Positions 9,465-17,678 are shown, counted from the stretch's first letter. The stretch: DNA of 64,000 nucleotides from Clostridia bacterium (GCA_018399635.1 JAGYOH010000013.1:33465-97464), one strand, 5' to 3'. The notes: generated by a model from the sequence alone, not told the origin. A program made the numbers and translations.

Positions 9465-9497
9465 AAAAAGCTCAGGAGAGTTTTCTCCTGAGCTTTG
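9465..9497. terminator. Bidirectional terminator
   Basis: AAAGCTCAGGAGA pairs perfectly with TCTCCTGAGCTTT around a TTT-type loop, flanked by an A-run on the left. It serves the plus operon ending at 9452 and the minus operon ending at 9504. Confidence 0.88.
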
Positions 9498-9503
9498 TGT
9501 TGG

Positions 9504-10145
9504 CTAGAGGGCTTCGATGGTCTTGAGGAATTCCTCAAGGGGCTGGTTGCCCACCAGATCCGGTCCTTCATTGAAGATGATCTTGGGGACGCCGCTGACG
9601 TTGAAGCGGTTGGACAGTTCGCCGAAGGTGTTGGCTTCCACCATCTCCGCGTTGACCATGGGATTGAGCATGGCGATCTTGTGGGCCTTGGCCACGGCAC
9701 CCGGGCAATGGGGGCAGGACAGGGTGACGAAGACCTTGATGTTGACCGGGGTGTTGATTTTTTCGATTCTCTCGACGATTTCCTGGGGCAGCGCTTCGCC
9801 GACACCGGAGACTTCCAGCACACCGGTGATAAAGGAATTGATTTCGTGGCCGGCGGGAATGCCGTAGTATTTCACGCCCAGATCCTTGCCTGCTTCGTCC
9901 AGAAGGACGATGGCGGGAACCATTTCCACGCCCAGCTCACCGGCTCTTGCCGCATCTTTTTGTGCATCAAGGACTTCAAGGGAGATTTTTTCACTGAGTT
10001 CAGCCATCTCCTCCATGTAGCCCTTGGTATCTTCACAGGATTCGCAGCCGCTTTCCTCGGTGAAGACGACGATCTTCACCTCTTTTTCCATGGGGGCGAA
10101 AATCTCTGAAATCTGCTTTCGGATATCATCGTTCAAAAATGCCAT
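9504..10145 (-). CDS. Glutaredoxin-like protein disulfide oxidoreductase with two Trx folds
   Basis: This 213-aa protein has two tandem thioredoxin folds, resembling archaeal and thermophile PDO proteins. The N-terminal unit has CESC near residue 34, and the C-terminal unit has CPHC near residue 128 with a cis-Pro (SGVPKI). It is likely a cytosolic disulfide reductant fed by the adjacent thioredoxin reductase, whose stop lies 17 bp upstream of this start. A GGAGGAATAAC site precedes ATG at 10145. The CPHC unit is the probable main active site by family analogy. Confidence 0.88.
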   Translation of the reverse strand: MAFLNDDIRKQISEIFAPMEKEVKIVVFTEESGCESCEDTKGYMEEMAELSEKISLEVLDAQKDAARAGELGVEMVPAIVLLDEAGKDLGVKYYGIPAGHEINSFITGVLEVSGVGEALPQEIVERIEKINTPVNIKVFVTLSCPHCPGAVAKAHKIAMLNPMVNAEMVEANTFGELSNRFNVSGVPKIIFNEGPDLVGNQPLEEFLKTIEAL

Positions 10146-10162
10146 TGTTATTCCTCCTAAAA

Positions 10163-11131
10163 TTATAATTTATTCACAAAATCATTTGCGCTCAGGGCCG
10201 CCTTGGCGCCGTCTGCAGCGGAAATGATGATTTGCTTGTAGGGACCGTCGGTGATGTCTCCTGCGGCGTAGATGCCGGGGACATCGGTTTCTCCCAGGGG
10301 GTTGACCATGATTTCCTTCTTGTCGTTCAAGGCGACGAGGCCTTCAAAGAGCTCGGACTTCGGCAGGTAACCGATTTCCACGAAGAGTCCCTCCGCCGTG
10401 ATGTCGATTTCTTCTCCCTGGGTCTTGTCCAGGGCGGTGACGTGGGTCAGAAGGTTTCCCCCCTTGATTTCAAGAATCTGGGTCTGAAGGTGGACTTCCA
10501 CATTCTCAAGACTCATCAGTTTGTCGATGAGGACCTTGTCGGCCCTGAAATCGCTGCGGTGGACCAGCTTCACCTTGCTTGAGGTCTTGGAAAGGTCGAT
10601 GGCCGCCTCCACCGCCGAGTTGCCGCCGCCGGCGACGATGACATCCCTTCCGGTGAAGAGGGGACCGTCACAGATGGCGCAGTAGGCGACGCCCCGTCCT
10701 GAAAATTCCTTTTCGCCGGGAACGCCGAGTTTTCTCGGCTTGGAGCCGGTGGCCAGGATCAGGGTCTTCGCCCTGTAGGTCTTGCCGTCGCTTGAACTCA
10801 CCAGCTTGGGGCTGCCCTCGACGATGCCCTCCACCAGGACGTCCGTGGTGACGGGCACCTGGTATTCCTTGACATGGGCTTCGAAATTGTGGACCATGTC
10901 CTCCCCGGTGAGGAAGGGGTAGCCCAGGTAGTTTTCAACGCTGGAGGTATCGAGAACCTGACCCCCCATGCGCTCGGCGATGATGCCCACTTCAAGGCCC
11001 TTTCTTTTGGCGTAGAGGGCGGCGCCGAGTCCGGCGGGGCCCCCGCCGATGATGATGGTATCGTAGAGAGTGCCGGGATCGAGGGCTTTCGCCTTTTCGC
11101 CGCCGACGTTGATGCTGAAGTCTAAACTCAT
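10163..11131 (-). CDS. trxB: Thioredoxin reductase (NAD(P)H, FAD)
   Basis: This 322-aa low-Mr thioredoxin reductase has FAD motif IIIGGGPAGLGAALYA, redox-active CAICDG, a second nucleotide motif VAGGGNSAVEAA and the terminal YAAGDITDG. The N-terminus is ~20 residues longer than usual before the FAD motif. ATG at 11131 is chosen over GTG at 11140, because the GAGGTG element overlaps the latter. It lies between the Y1-like gene (15 bp upstream) and its probable substrate, the two-Trx-fold protein (17 bp downstream). The pair should run NAD(P)H-to-disulfide electron flow. Confidence 0.93.
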   Translation of the reverse strand: MSLDFSINVGGEKAKALDPGTLYDTIIIGGGPAGLGAALYAKRKGLEVGIIAERMGGQVLDTSSVENYLGYPFLTGEDMVHNFEAHVKEYQVPVTTDVLVEGIVEGSPKLVSSSDGKTYRAKTLILATGSKPRKLGVPGEKEFSGRGVAYCAICDGPLFTGRDVIVAGGGNSAVEAAIDLSKTSSKVKLVHRSDFRADKVLIDKLMSLENVEVHLQTQILEIKGGNLLTHVTALDKTQGEEIDITAEGLFVEIGYLPKSELFEGLVALNDKKEIMVNPLGETDVPGIYAAGDITDGPYKQIIISAADGAKAALSANDFVNKL

Positions 11132-11146
11132 AATTTTCACCTCGAA

Positions 11147-11881
11147 TTATTTTGTTCTGGAAATGATCTTGCAGACGGCGGATTCCGAGAGTCCGCCGAA
11201 GAGGAGGCCGATGTCCTTCAAGGAGAGGGTGGTCTTTTTCCGGAATTTCAGCAATGCCTCGTTTCTCAGGGCCTTGTTCGCGAGAAAGTCATCGAGGGCC
11301 AGCCCGTATTCTCCGGCGATTTCCTGCAGGATCTCCTGCCCCTTTTCATAGGACCGGATGCAGTCCGCCGTGTTTTCACAGTGGGGTCCTTCCCGCATGC
11401 AGACCTCGTGGGTTTCGGGGTCCAGGACCAGGATCTGCTCCTTGTGGGAGTCGGCCAGGGTGAAGATGATTTCTGTGTCGATGAGCGCTTTTAACGAAAT
11501 CCCGTGGTTCAACACCGGGTCGGGGGGCTTGAAGGCTTTGAGCACCTCCGTCAGCGCCTCAGGGGTCTTGATCAGGGTGGACCGGTACCGGTCCTTGAAG
11601 ACCCTGCCCCGGTCCTTCAAGAGGTAGCTGAGGGAAATGTTGATGGATTTCATGATCTTCGAGATGTCGCTGCCGTGGTCGTAGACCACGAGTCTGTAAC
11701 AGGTCTCGTCATGGATCATGACCCCGTAGATCTTGAAGTTGAACTGGCGCTTCTTCTCCAGGAGGAGATCTAAAAATTTTGCCCGGTCTTCATCGGATTC
11801 AAAGATTCGCTTGCCGGGGACCCCTCGCTGCTCGATTTCATAGGTCCCGTAAGGAATTTTTTCTCGCGCTTTCCGAGGCAT
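11147..11881 (-). CDS. Y1/REP-type transposase-like protein lacking the HUH motif, with C-terminal HTH
   Basis: This 244-aa protein begins MPRKAREKIPYGTYEIEQRG and matches the REP-associated tyrosine transposase fold, including the segment YLLKDRGRVFKDRYRST. Where catalytic members read NHVHLL, this one reads HDETCYRLV, so the HUH metal site is gone. The C-terminal ~60 residues (FRKKTTLSLKDIGLLFGGLSESAVCKII) look like a DnaA/TrpR-type helix-turn-helix. ATG at 11881 follows GAGGTGATGCTT. It is the first gene of a three-gene run with trxB and the disulfide oxidoreductase. I infer a domesticated DNA-binding protein, possibly a regulator; a decayed transposase is the alternative, but the frame is intact. 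Confidence 0.75.
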   Translation of the reverse strand: MPRKAREKIPYGTYEIEQRGVPGKRIFESDEDRAKFLDLLLEKKRQFNFKIYGVMIHDETCYRLVVYDHGSDISKIMKSINISLSYLLKDRGRVFKDRYRSTLIKTPEALTEVLKAFKPPDPVLNHGISLKALIDTEIIFTLADSHKEQILVLDPETHEVCMREGPHCENTADCIRSYEKGQEILQEIAGEYGLALDDFLANKALRNEALLKFRKKTTLSLKDIGLLFGGLSESAVCKIISRTK

Positions 11882-11900
11882 AAGCATCACCTCAAGGACC

Positions 11901-11929
11901 ACGATACAACAAAAGGGAACGGTTGTCAA
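11901..11929 (-). promoter_or_regulatory. Promoter of the Y1-like/trxB/PDO operon
   Basis: On the minus strand TTGACA is followed after 17 bases by TATCGT, about 20 bp before the gene start at 11881. The -35 box lies in the middle of the GGGGACGGT palindrome at 11915-11940. Confidence 0.65.
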
Positions 11930-11940
11930 GTACCGTCCCC
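11915..11940. repeat. REP-like palindrome overlapping the -35 box
   Basis: GGGAACGGT and ACCGTCCCC form an imperfect inverted repeat around TGTCAAGT. GGGGACGGT-type palindromes are the usual REP companions of Y1-type transposases in Firmicutes (recalled from general knowledge). Its position over the promoter makes it a candidate operator for the protein encoded immediately downstream. Confidence 0.55.
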
Positions 11941-11947
11941 TAATTTT

Positions 11948-12313
11948 TCAGGTGATTTTTTCTGTGAATTCGAAGCGCTCGTTGTTGGGGCCCTTGATGA
12001 AGATGATCCTGGCGCTTCCCACGATCCGGGGTTCTCCGATGATGTCGATGTGGTGATTGTGCAGTTTGATCATCACCTCGTCCAGGGAGTCCACCTTGAA
12101 GGCCATGTGGTCGATGGCCCCCCTCAGGGGACGATAGGCGCTGTTCTCTTTCTTGATGAGCTCGATGACCGTGCCGCCGGCGTCGAGAAAGACCAGGTGG
12201 GAGTCCGGGTATTCGTACTCCTTGAGGACCTCGCAACCGAGAATTTTGGTGTAGAAGGCCTTGGATGCCTTCAAATCGTCGACGTAGACTCCGATGTGTC
12301 CGAAGGTGTACAT
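11948..12313 (-). CDS. VOC family (glyoxalase-like) protein
   Basis: This 121-aa single-domain vicinal-oxygen-chelate protein starts MYTFGHIGVYVDDLKASKAFY; His6 and the later DHMAFKV and RFEFTE supply the usual metal ligands (H, H, E). It is probably a dimeric cytosolic metalloenzyme such as lactoylglutathione-lyase-like or an epimerase; the substrate is not decidable. GGGAGGCGCCC precedes ATG. It is the last gene of the nfeD-qmcA-VOC run, 15 bp after qmcA. Confidence 0.85.
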   Translation of the reverse strand: MYTFGHIGVYVDDLKASKAFYTKILGCEVLKEYEYPDSHLVFLDAGGTVIELIKKENSAYRPLRGAIDHMAFKVDSLDEVMIKLHNHHIDIIGEPRIVGSARIIFIKGPNNERFEFTEKIT

Positions 12314-12328
12314 GGGCGCCTCCCTTCT

Positions 12329-13285
12329 TTACGATTCAGTGACGTCTTCAGGTGTCGCTTCAGGTTTTGCAGGGGCGGGGGCCGGTTCCGGCCTGTCATC
12401 GGCAATCATTTCCTTCAAGGAGGCGGCCATACCGGCCAGACTCTGGATCTCTGAAGGAATGATGATCTTGGTGGCGGTGCCCTTGGAGACCTCCACGAAG
12501 GCGTCGAAACTTCTCAGGGTGAGGATTTCCTTGTTGGGGGCCGCTTCCTTGATCATCTTGATGGCCATGGCCTCGCCCTCGGCCACCCGGATGGCGGCTT
12601 CCTTCTTGGCTTCGGCCTGGAGGATGAAGGCGGTCTTCTCCCCCTCGGCATACAGAATCTGGGATTCCTTCTTGCCCTCGGCGATGAGAATGGCGGACCG
12701 CTTCTGTCCCTCGGCCCTGAGGATGCTTTCCCGTCGCTCCCGCTCGGCCCGCATCTGCTTCTCCATGGCGTTTTGAATGTCCTCGGGAGGCAGGATGTTC
12801 TTCACCTCGACCCGGTTGACCCGGATTCCCCAGGGGTCCGTGGCCTCGTCGAGGGTGGCCCTCATCTGGGTGTTGATGAGGTCCCGGCTGGTGAGGGTTT
12901 CATCGAGCTCGAGCTGGCCGATGATGTTTCTCAGGGTGGTGGCGGTGAGGTTTTCAATGGCCAGGATGGGCCGGGCCACACCGTAGGCGTAAAGTTTCGG
13001 ATCGGTGATCTGGTAGAAGACCACGGTATCGATGGTCATGGTGACGTTGTCCTTGGTGATGACGGGCTGGGGCGGGAAGTCGATGACCTGTTCCTTGAGA
13101 TCCACCTTCTGGACCACCCGGTCGATGATGGGCATTTTAAGGTGGAGGCCCACGCTCCAGGTGGTGAGATAGCCTCCGAGGCGTTCAATGACGAAGGCGG
13201 TGGCCTGGGGCACGATCCGGACATTGGTGATGACCAGGACTGAACCCAGAATCACGATGAAGAGAATCAAAAATAAGTCTAGCAT
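12329..13285 (-). CDS. qmcA: SPFH/Band-7 (stomatin-like) membrane protein QmcA-type
   Basis: This 318-aa protein has an N-terminal membrane helix (residues 2-22), an SPFH domain (VPQATAFVIERLGGY, then ENLTATTLRNIIGQLELDE, GIRVNRVEVKNILPP) and a C-terminal Ala/Glu-rich coiled coil (AEGEKTAFILQAEAKKEA). The tail ends in an Ala-Pro-rich stretch. These proteins scaffold membrane microdomains or control proteases. It is coupled to the NfeD-like partner upstream, a classic pairing. ATG at 13285 is used because AAAGGA has proper spacing only for it; an ATG at 13294 abuts the ribosome site. Confidence 0.9.
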   Translation of the reverse strand: MLDLFLILFIVILGSVLVITNVRIVPQATAFVIERLGGYLTTWSVGLHLKMPIIDRVVQKVDLKEQVIDFPPQPVITKDNVTMTIDTVVFYQITDPKLYAYGVARPILAIENLTATTLRNIIGQLELDETLTSRDLINTQMRATLDEATDPWGIRVNRVEVKNILPPEDIQNAMEKQMRAERERRESILRAEGQKRSAILIAEGKKESQILYAEGEKTAFILQAEAKKEAAIRVAEGEAMAIKMIKEAAPNKEILTLRSFDAFVEVSKGTATKIIIPSEIQSLAGMAASLKEMIADDRPEPAPAPAKPEATPEDVTES

Positions 13286-13290
13286 GTCGA

Positions 13291-13722
13291 TCATCCTTTC
13301 TTGACTTTGAGGCGCACGCCGCTGACGGATTCCACCTCGACGGTGGTGCCTTCAGGGAGCTCTTCCTCGCTGTAGGCGGTCCAGATCTGGCCATTGACCT
13401 TGATCTGACCGGTTTCATGGGTGGTGATGGCTTTGGTGACGATTCCCGTCGCCCCGATGTATCCGTCGATATTGGTTTTTTCTTCTCCCACGTGGAGGTG
13501 GCGCTTCACCAGGGGTTTGGTGAAGACCAGGGAGAGGACGGAGGCCAGGACGAAGACAATGATTTGAAGCAGGAGGGAATCGATGAAAAAGGCGGTGATG
13601 AGGGCCGCTAGAGCGCCCAGGGCGAACCAGATGGAGGTCAGCCCCAGGGAAATGATTTCAAGAATCACGAAAAGTATCATTAAAGCGGTCCAGATGATCT
13701 GGGGGGATAGACTCAATGGCAT
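13291..13722 (-). CDS. NfeD-like membrane protein
   Basis: This 143-aa short-form NfeD has helices around residues 12-30, 32-50 and 52-68, followed by a soluble OB-fold domain (GYIGATGIVTKAI, GQIKVNGQIWTAYSEEELPEGT, VEVESVSGVRLKV). It is the standard partner of SPFH proteins and the first gene of this operon. AGGAGGTTCCC precedes ATG at 13722. Confidence 0.9.
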   Translation of the reverse strand: MPLSLSPQIIWTALMILFVILEIISLGLTSIWFALGALAALITAFFIDSLLLQIIVFVLASVLSLVFTKPLVKRHLHVGEEKTNIDGYIGATGIVTKAITTHETGQIKVNGQIWTAYSEEELPEGTTVEVESVSGVRLKVKKG

Positions 13723-13912
13723 GGGAACCTCCTTGTCGGTTGAAATTGGCTTGCTATAAGTAGTTACCCCAAGGGGGCCGGCTTCAATAAAATATTTTCA
13801 AAATCGGATTCAGGACACCGGCATGCCTTTTTGCGGGGAATCAGTTATAATGGGGGTGTCGGTTTGAATTTTTCTCAGCAAGGGGATTGGATCGAGGAGG
13901 ATACTGAAAAGG

Positions 13913-14947
13913 ATGAATTACAATGAAGCCCGTTTAAAAACAAAAACAATGGAAAATTTTTCATGCAAGTCCTGTGAAGTCTGCAACGGCGTGGCCTGCA
14001 GGGGCGAGGTCCCCGGGGTGGGGGGCAAGGGGACCGGCAGCGGTTTCACCCGGAACTTCGCCAAGATCAAGGAAGTGATGCTTCAGATGGACACCCTGTA
14101 TGAGGCCGGCGTCATCGACACCGGCATCGAACTCTTCGGGACCTCCTTCGAAACCCCGATTTTCGCCGCTCCCGTGGGAGGCCTGGCCAACGCCTACAAC
14201 GATTCCATGACGGACTATGAATATTCTAAAGCCATCCTCGAGGGGACCCTGAGGGGGGGCGGCAGCGGCTTTCTCGCCGACGGCATCGCACCGGAACAAT
14301 TCCAGGGGCCCCTGAGGGCCCTGAAGGAAAAAGAGGGAAGGGGCGTCCCCACCATCAAGCCCTGGGAGGACCCGGAGGTCTTTGAAAAAATGGCCATGGC
14401 CCGGGAGGCCGGAGCCATGGGCCTCGCCATGGACGTGGACGCCGCCGGACTCACCCTCCTGGCGGATCTGGGCAAACCGGTGCATCCCAAGTCAGCCGCC
14501 ACCCTGAAAACCTACATCGACCAGGCGGGACTGCCCTTCGTCATCAAGGGGATCATGACCCCCGGGGCCGCCTTGAAAGCCCTGGAGGCGGGGGCCTACG
14601 GCATCGTGGTGTCCAACCACGGGGGACGGGTTCTCGACCATACCCCGGCCACCATCGAGGTACTGCCGGCCATCAAGGCCGCCGTGGGGGACAAAATAAA
14701 AATCTTCATCGACGGCGGCATCCGGACCGGTCATGACGTTTTCAAATGCCTGGCCCTGGGCGCCGACGCCGTCCTCATCGGCAGACCCTACGCCCTGGCA
14801 GCCTTTGGCGGCGGGTCCGAGGCCGTTGAATCCTACACCAGGCAGCTGACGGCAGAGCTGGTGGACGCCATGAGGATGACCGGCGCCCTGAGTCTCGATC
14901 AGATCGATGAGACCCGGGTGATCCGGGAGTCGGCCCTGGGCTTCTAG
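13913..14947 (+). CDS. FMN-dependent alpha-hydroxy-acid oxidising protein
   Basis: This 344-aa TIM-barrel flavoprotein is of the lactate oxidase / glycolate oxidase / L-lactate dehydrogenase family. The catalytic motif SNHGGRVLDHTPATIEVLP (His and Arg), FVIKGIMTPGAALKALEAGA and IFIDGGIRTGHDVFKCLALGAD (phosphate binding) are intact. The N-terminus carries CKSCEVCNGVACRG, typical of the anaerobe-specific branch and possibly an Fe-S or redox site. A TATAAT box lies at 13846-13851 but its -35 is weak. It shares its stop-codon bases with the convergent gene at 14944. The true substrate is not determinable. Confidence 0.87.
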   Translation: MNYNEARLKTKTMENFSCKSCEVCNGVACRGEVPGVGGKGTGSGFTRNFAKIKEVMLQMDTLYEAGVIDTGIELFGTSFETPIFAAPVGGLANAYNDSMTDYEYSKAILEGTLRGGGSGFLADGIAPEQFQGPLRALKEKEGRGVPTIKPWEDPEVFEKMAMAREAGAMGLAMDVDAAGLTLLADLGKPVHPKSAATLKTYIDQAGLPFVIKGIMTPGAALKALEAGAYGIVVSNHGGRVLDHTPATIEVLPAIKAAVGDKIKIFIDGGIRTGHDVFKCLALGADAVLIGRPYALAAFGGGSEAVESYTRQLTAELVDAMRMTGALSLDQIDETRVIRESALGF

Positions 14948-15378
14948 AGTTTTTCAAGCAGGTCGGTGAGGCCTTTGAGAAAGGCCTCATCCCGGGTCTT
15001 GTCCCTTTTCTTCTGTCTGGAGTAGATCCGATGTTTGCGTCGAAGTTCGGCCTGGGCATGGCGGCGGCCGAGGAGTCCCTGGATATTGCCTTCGTCGATC
15101 ACGAGACCGTCCTGGGTGAGGACCGAGGCTTTTTTGGCCAGGGCCATGGCGGCGAGACCGTAATCCTGGGTGATAAGCAGGTCGCCGGCCTGGAGTCGAT
15201 TGGCGATGTAATAGTCGGCGCCGTCTGGGCTGATGTCCACGGTGACCACCCTGGCCCCGGGGTGGGAAATTTCATGGGCATGGTTTTTGACGATCACCGA
15301 CTCGACGCCATAGGCCAGGGCCTTGTCCACGGCGATGCCCACCACGGGACAGCCGTCTGCATCAATCCATAATGACAT
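14944..15378 (-). CDS. YaiI/YqxD (DUF188) family protein
   Basis: This 144-aa protein of the UPF0178 family has a PIN-like fold; the opening MSLWIDADGCPV, then TVDISPDGADYYIANRL, DLLITQDYGLAAMAL, and the basic tail RRKHRIYSRQKKRDKTRDEAF are diagnostic. Conserved Asp residues (D7, D53, D71) suggest a nuclease-like site, but function is unproven. It is convergent with the preceding gene with overlapping CTAG stop codons. A TATAAT box for the minus strand lies at 15394-15399. Confidence 0.9.
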   Translation of the reverse strand: MSLWIDADGCPVVGIAVDKALAYGVESVIVKNHAHEISHPGARVVTVDISPDGADYYIANRLQAGDLLITQDYGLAAMALAKKASVLTQDGLVIDEGNIQGLLGRRHAQAELRRKHRIYSRQKKRDKTRDEAFLKGLTDLLEKL

Positions 15379-15433
15379 GTCATCACCTCGACAAGATTAT
15401 ATCACAAGAAACCCCCTTGAAAGGAGGAAGAAA

Positions 15434-16018
15434 ATGGATCTGGGCACCCTGGGCTACGATGCCTTCATGCTTTATTTCGAGAAACGCGGCCTCGACGCCA
15501 TGAGAAAAAAGATTCTCACGGGGGTGGCGGGCAGGGTCCTGGAGCTGGGTCCCGGCACCGGGGTCAATCTGAAATACTACGATCCGCAAAAGATCGACTC
15601 CCTCACCTATCTGGACCTCAAGCTGAAGCCGGAACTGGCAAAGAGGGCCAGGGCCCTGTGCCCCGACATCACCCTCCGTGAGGGGGATGCCAGCCGGCTG
15701 CCCTTTCCCGGGAACAGCTTCGACCGGGTGGTCTTCACCCTGGTCTTCTGCAGTGTCGCCGACCCTCTCAAGGGCCTTGAGGAGGTCAGGAGGGTCTTGA
15801 AGCCCGGCGGCACCCTGCACTTCATCGAGCATGTGGCCCCCCCTGGAGGCCTTCTCCAACCGGTCTTCAACCGGGTCAATCCCCTGTGGCGCCATATTGC
15901 CGGGGGATGCAACCTCAACCGCCCCACCCTGGACCTCATGACCGGGGTTTTCAGGGAGGTGACGGTGGTGGACAGACGCTTTTCCGATATTTTCGTCGGG
16001 GGAACCGCCCGGCCATAA
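15434..16018 (+). CDS. Class I SAM-dependent methyltransferase
   Basis: This 194-aa protein has SAM motif I VLELGPGTGVNLKYY, an acidic ribose-binding region, the post-I motif GDASRLPFPGNSFDRVVFTLVFCSV, and EEVRRVLKPGGTLHFIEHV, resembling UbiE and phospholipid N-methyltransferase-like enzymes. ATG at 15434 is chosen because AAGGAGGAAG lies directly upstream; earlier in-frame starts run into the divergent gene's leader. The substrate is unknown. Confidence 0.88.
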   Translation: MDLGTLGYDAFMLYFEKRGLDAMRKKILTGVAGRVLELGPGTGVNLKYYDPQKIDSLTYLDLKLKPELAKRARALCPDITLREGDASRLPFPGNSFDRVVFTLVFCSVADPLKGLEEVRRVLKPGGTLHFIEHVAPPGGLLQPVFNRVNPLWRHIAGGCNLNRPTLDLMTGVFREVTVVDRRFSDIFVGGTARP

Positions 16019-16085
16019 TTATGACATATTTTTCCTCTAGAATGATACGGCACCCTCCAAATGACTCAAGAAAAGAGGAAAAGCG

Positions 16086-16919
16086 ATGACTTTGTGGTTC
16101 AACATCATTCTGGCCTGGACGGCATGGGTCCTCAGCGGGCTGCTTGCCGTCATCTGGCCGTTGAGAGTCTTCACCCAAAAGAAAAGGCTGCCAAAGGGCC
16201 ATCCCCTGGCGAGAATCCACCGGGTCCTGAGAAGGCACCACAAAAGCCTGGGAACAGGGATGGTGGCGGCCGGCCTGGCCCATGGCCTCCTGTCCTCCCA
16301 GGAAGTATGGCATTTGAATTTCGGCACCCTGGTCCTGGTCCTGGGAATCCTGCTGGGACTGGTCTTTTTTGTGAGAAAAAGGTTCAGGACCGGCAGGGGC
16401 TGGATCCGGTGGCACCGGGGTCTGACCCTGGCCTTTTTCACGGTGCTGGCCCTGCATCTCGTGGAGGTGGAGGGCTTCGTCGGCATGGCGGCCTTGCAGG
16501 AGGCCCTCCGCGAAGCCCCGCCGGCGACAATCTACGCCCTGCCTGAGGGGAATGTCTACGCCGACGGAGTCTACCGGGGGGAGGCCACGGGCTACCGGGA
16601 GGGTCTCGTGGTGTCGGTGACGGTGAAGGACAACCTCATCACCGCCATCGAGGTGGTTTCCCACCATGAAGTCGGAGAACGGTTTTACGAAAAAGCCATC
16701 CTGGGGATTCCCCCGGCCGTCCTGGAGGCCCAGAGTCTGCAGGTGGATGCGGTATCCGGCGCCACCCGCACCTCGACGGGCATTCTGAACGCCGTGGGGG
16801 AGGCCCTGAATGAGGCCCTGATTGAAGGAGAGTTGATTCAAGATGAAGTGCTGGCTCAAAGCCCGACCCGGGGCGGGGGCAAAGGCAAAAACGCCGCCCA
16901 AAAGAATGCGGATCAATGA
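16086..16919 (+). CDS. Membrane protein with His-rich helices and a covalent-FMN-binding domain
   Basis: This 277-aa protein has about four helices in the N-terminal 130 residues, with conserved His residues (HPLARIHRVLRRHH, LAHGLL, WHRGL, ALHLVEVEG) that could bind b-type haem, as in DUF4405-like proteins. The C-terminal FMN_bind domain (about 155-255) ends in DAVSGATRTSTGI, matching the SGAT-type motif where ApbE attaches FMN to Thr. It is likely an inner-membrane electron-transfer protein with an extracytoplasmic flavin. No apbE gene is in the window. Its end overlaps the YgjP-like gene. Confidence 0.8.
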   Translation: MTLWFNIILAWTAWVLSGLLAVIWPLRVFTQKKRLPKGHPLARIHRVLRRHHKSLGTGMVAAGLAHGLLSSQEVWHLNFGTLVLVLGILLGLVFFVRKRFRTGRGWIRWHRGLTLAFFTVLALHLVEVEGFVGMAALQEALREAPPATIYALPEGNVYADGVYRGEATGYREGLVVSVTVKDNLITAIEVVSHHEVGERFYEKAILGIPPAVLEAQSLQVDAVSGATRTSTGILNAVGEALNEALIEGELIQDEVLAQSPTRGGGKGKNAAQKNADQ

Positions 16920-17595
16920 CCGGGAGGTCCTGGTCAGCTTCAAGACCATGAAAAACCTCAGGATGAGGCTCTCCAGGGAGGGCCGGGTCCTGGTCAGCGC
17001 CCCCCGGGGGACCTCTACGGGGAGGATCCGGGACTTTGTCCAGGGTCAGGAGGCGTGGCTTTCAGGGGTCGAGGAAGCCGTCGCCAGGCAGGCCCGTGAT
17101 ACATGGCGCTTCGAAAGCGGCCTGGTGGATTACCTGGGCAGGCCCTGCCGGATTGAAATGAAAGCCGCCCGCAAGAAAGAAGTCCTTTTGAAGGAGGGGG
17201 TCATCACCCTCTATCTGCCGGATCCCGGGGATGCCGGCGCCGCAGAGGCTCTTCTGAAGGCCTTTCTGAAGAGTCAGGCGGCCGGGGTCTTCAAGGCCCT
17301 CCTCGGAGAACTGGCCATGACGGGGGCGGATTATCCCTGGGAGGACATCACCCTCAAGCCCTATGCCATGAAAAAGCGCCTGGGGACCTGCTATCCCGAC
17401 AGAGGCCTCATCCACCTGAATACCCGCCTCATCCACAGCGACCCTGAGGCCATCCGCTATGTCCTGTGGCATGAAATCGTCCATTTGAAACATCCTGACC
17501 ACGGCAGGGGTTTTTACGAGGAGCTCGGCCGGCGGTGTCCCCGGCATCGGGAAAGAAAAAAATTATTAGAAGACCAGCTCAAGGGGTATCTATAA
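16843..17595 (+). CDS. YgjP-like (DUF45) zinc metallopeptidase-fold protein
   Basis: This protein of up to 250 aa has the zinc motif WHEIVHLKHPDHGRGFYEEL (HExxH plus a third His) near the C-terminus and a beta-rich N-terminal part (RMRLSREGRVLVSAPRGTS). It belongs to the SprT/M48-like YgjP family; it is cytosolic, and the substrate is unknown. Two starts are possible: ATG at 16843, behind AAGGAG with long spacing, which overlaps the FMN-binding gene by 77 bp; or ATG at 16906, without a ribosome site, overlapping by 14 bp. The first is shown. The arrangement implies coupling to the upstream gene. Confidence 0.82.
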   Translation: MKCWLKARPGAGAKAKTPPKRMRINDREVLVSFKTMKNLRMRLSREGRVLVSAPRGTSTGRIRDFVQGQEAWLSGVEEAVARQARDTWRFESGLVDYLGRPCRIEMKAARKKEVLLKEGVITLYLPDPGDAGAAEALLKAFLKSQAAGVFKALLGELAMTGADYPWEDITLKPYAMKKRLGTCYPDRGLIHLNTRLIHSDPEAIRYVLWHEIVHLKHPDHGRGFYEELGRRCPRHRERKKLLEDQLKGYL

Positions 17596-17678
17596 AAAGG
17601 TTAACCCGGCTCGGCATTTCAGACCGGCGGCAACCCTGAAAGAACAATGAGAGAACACAATTTTTAAGGAGTGATGAT

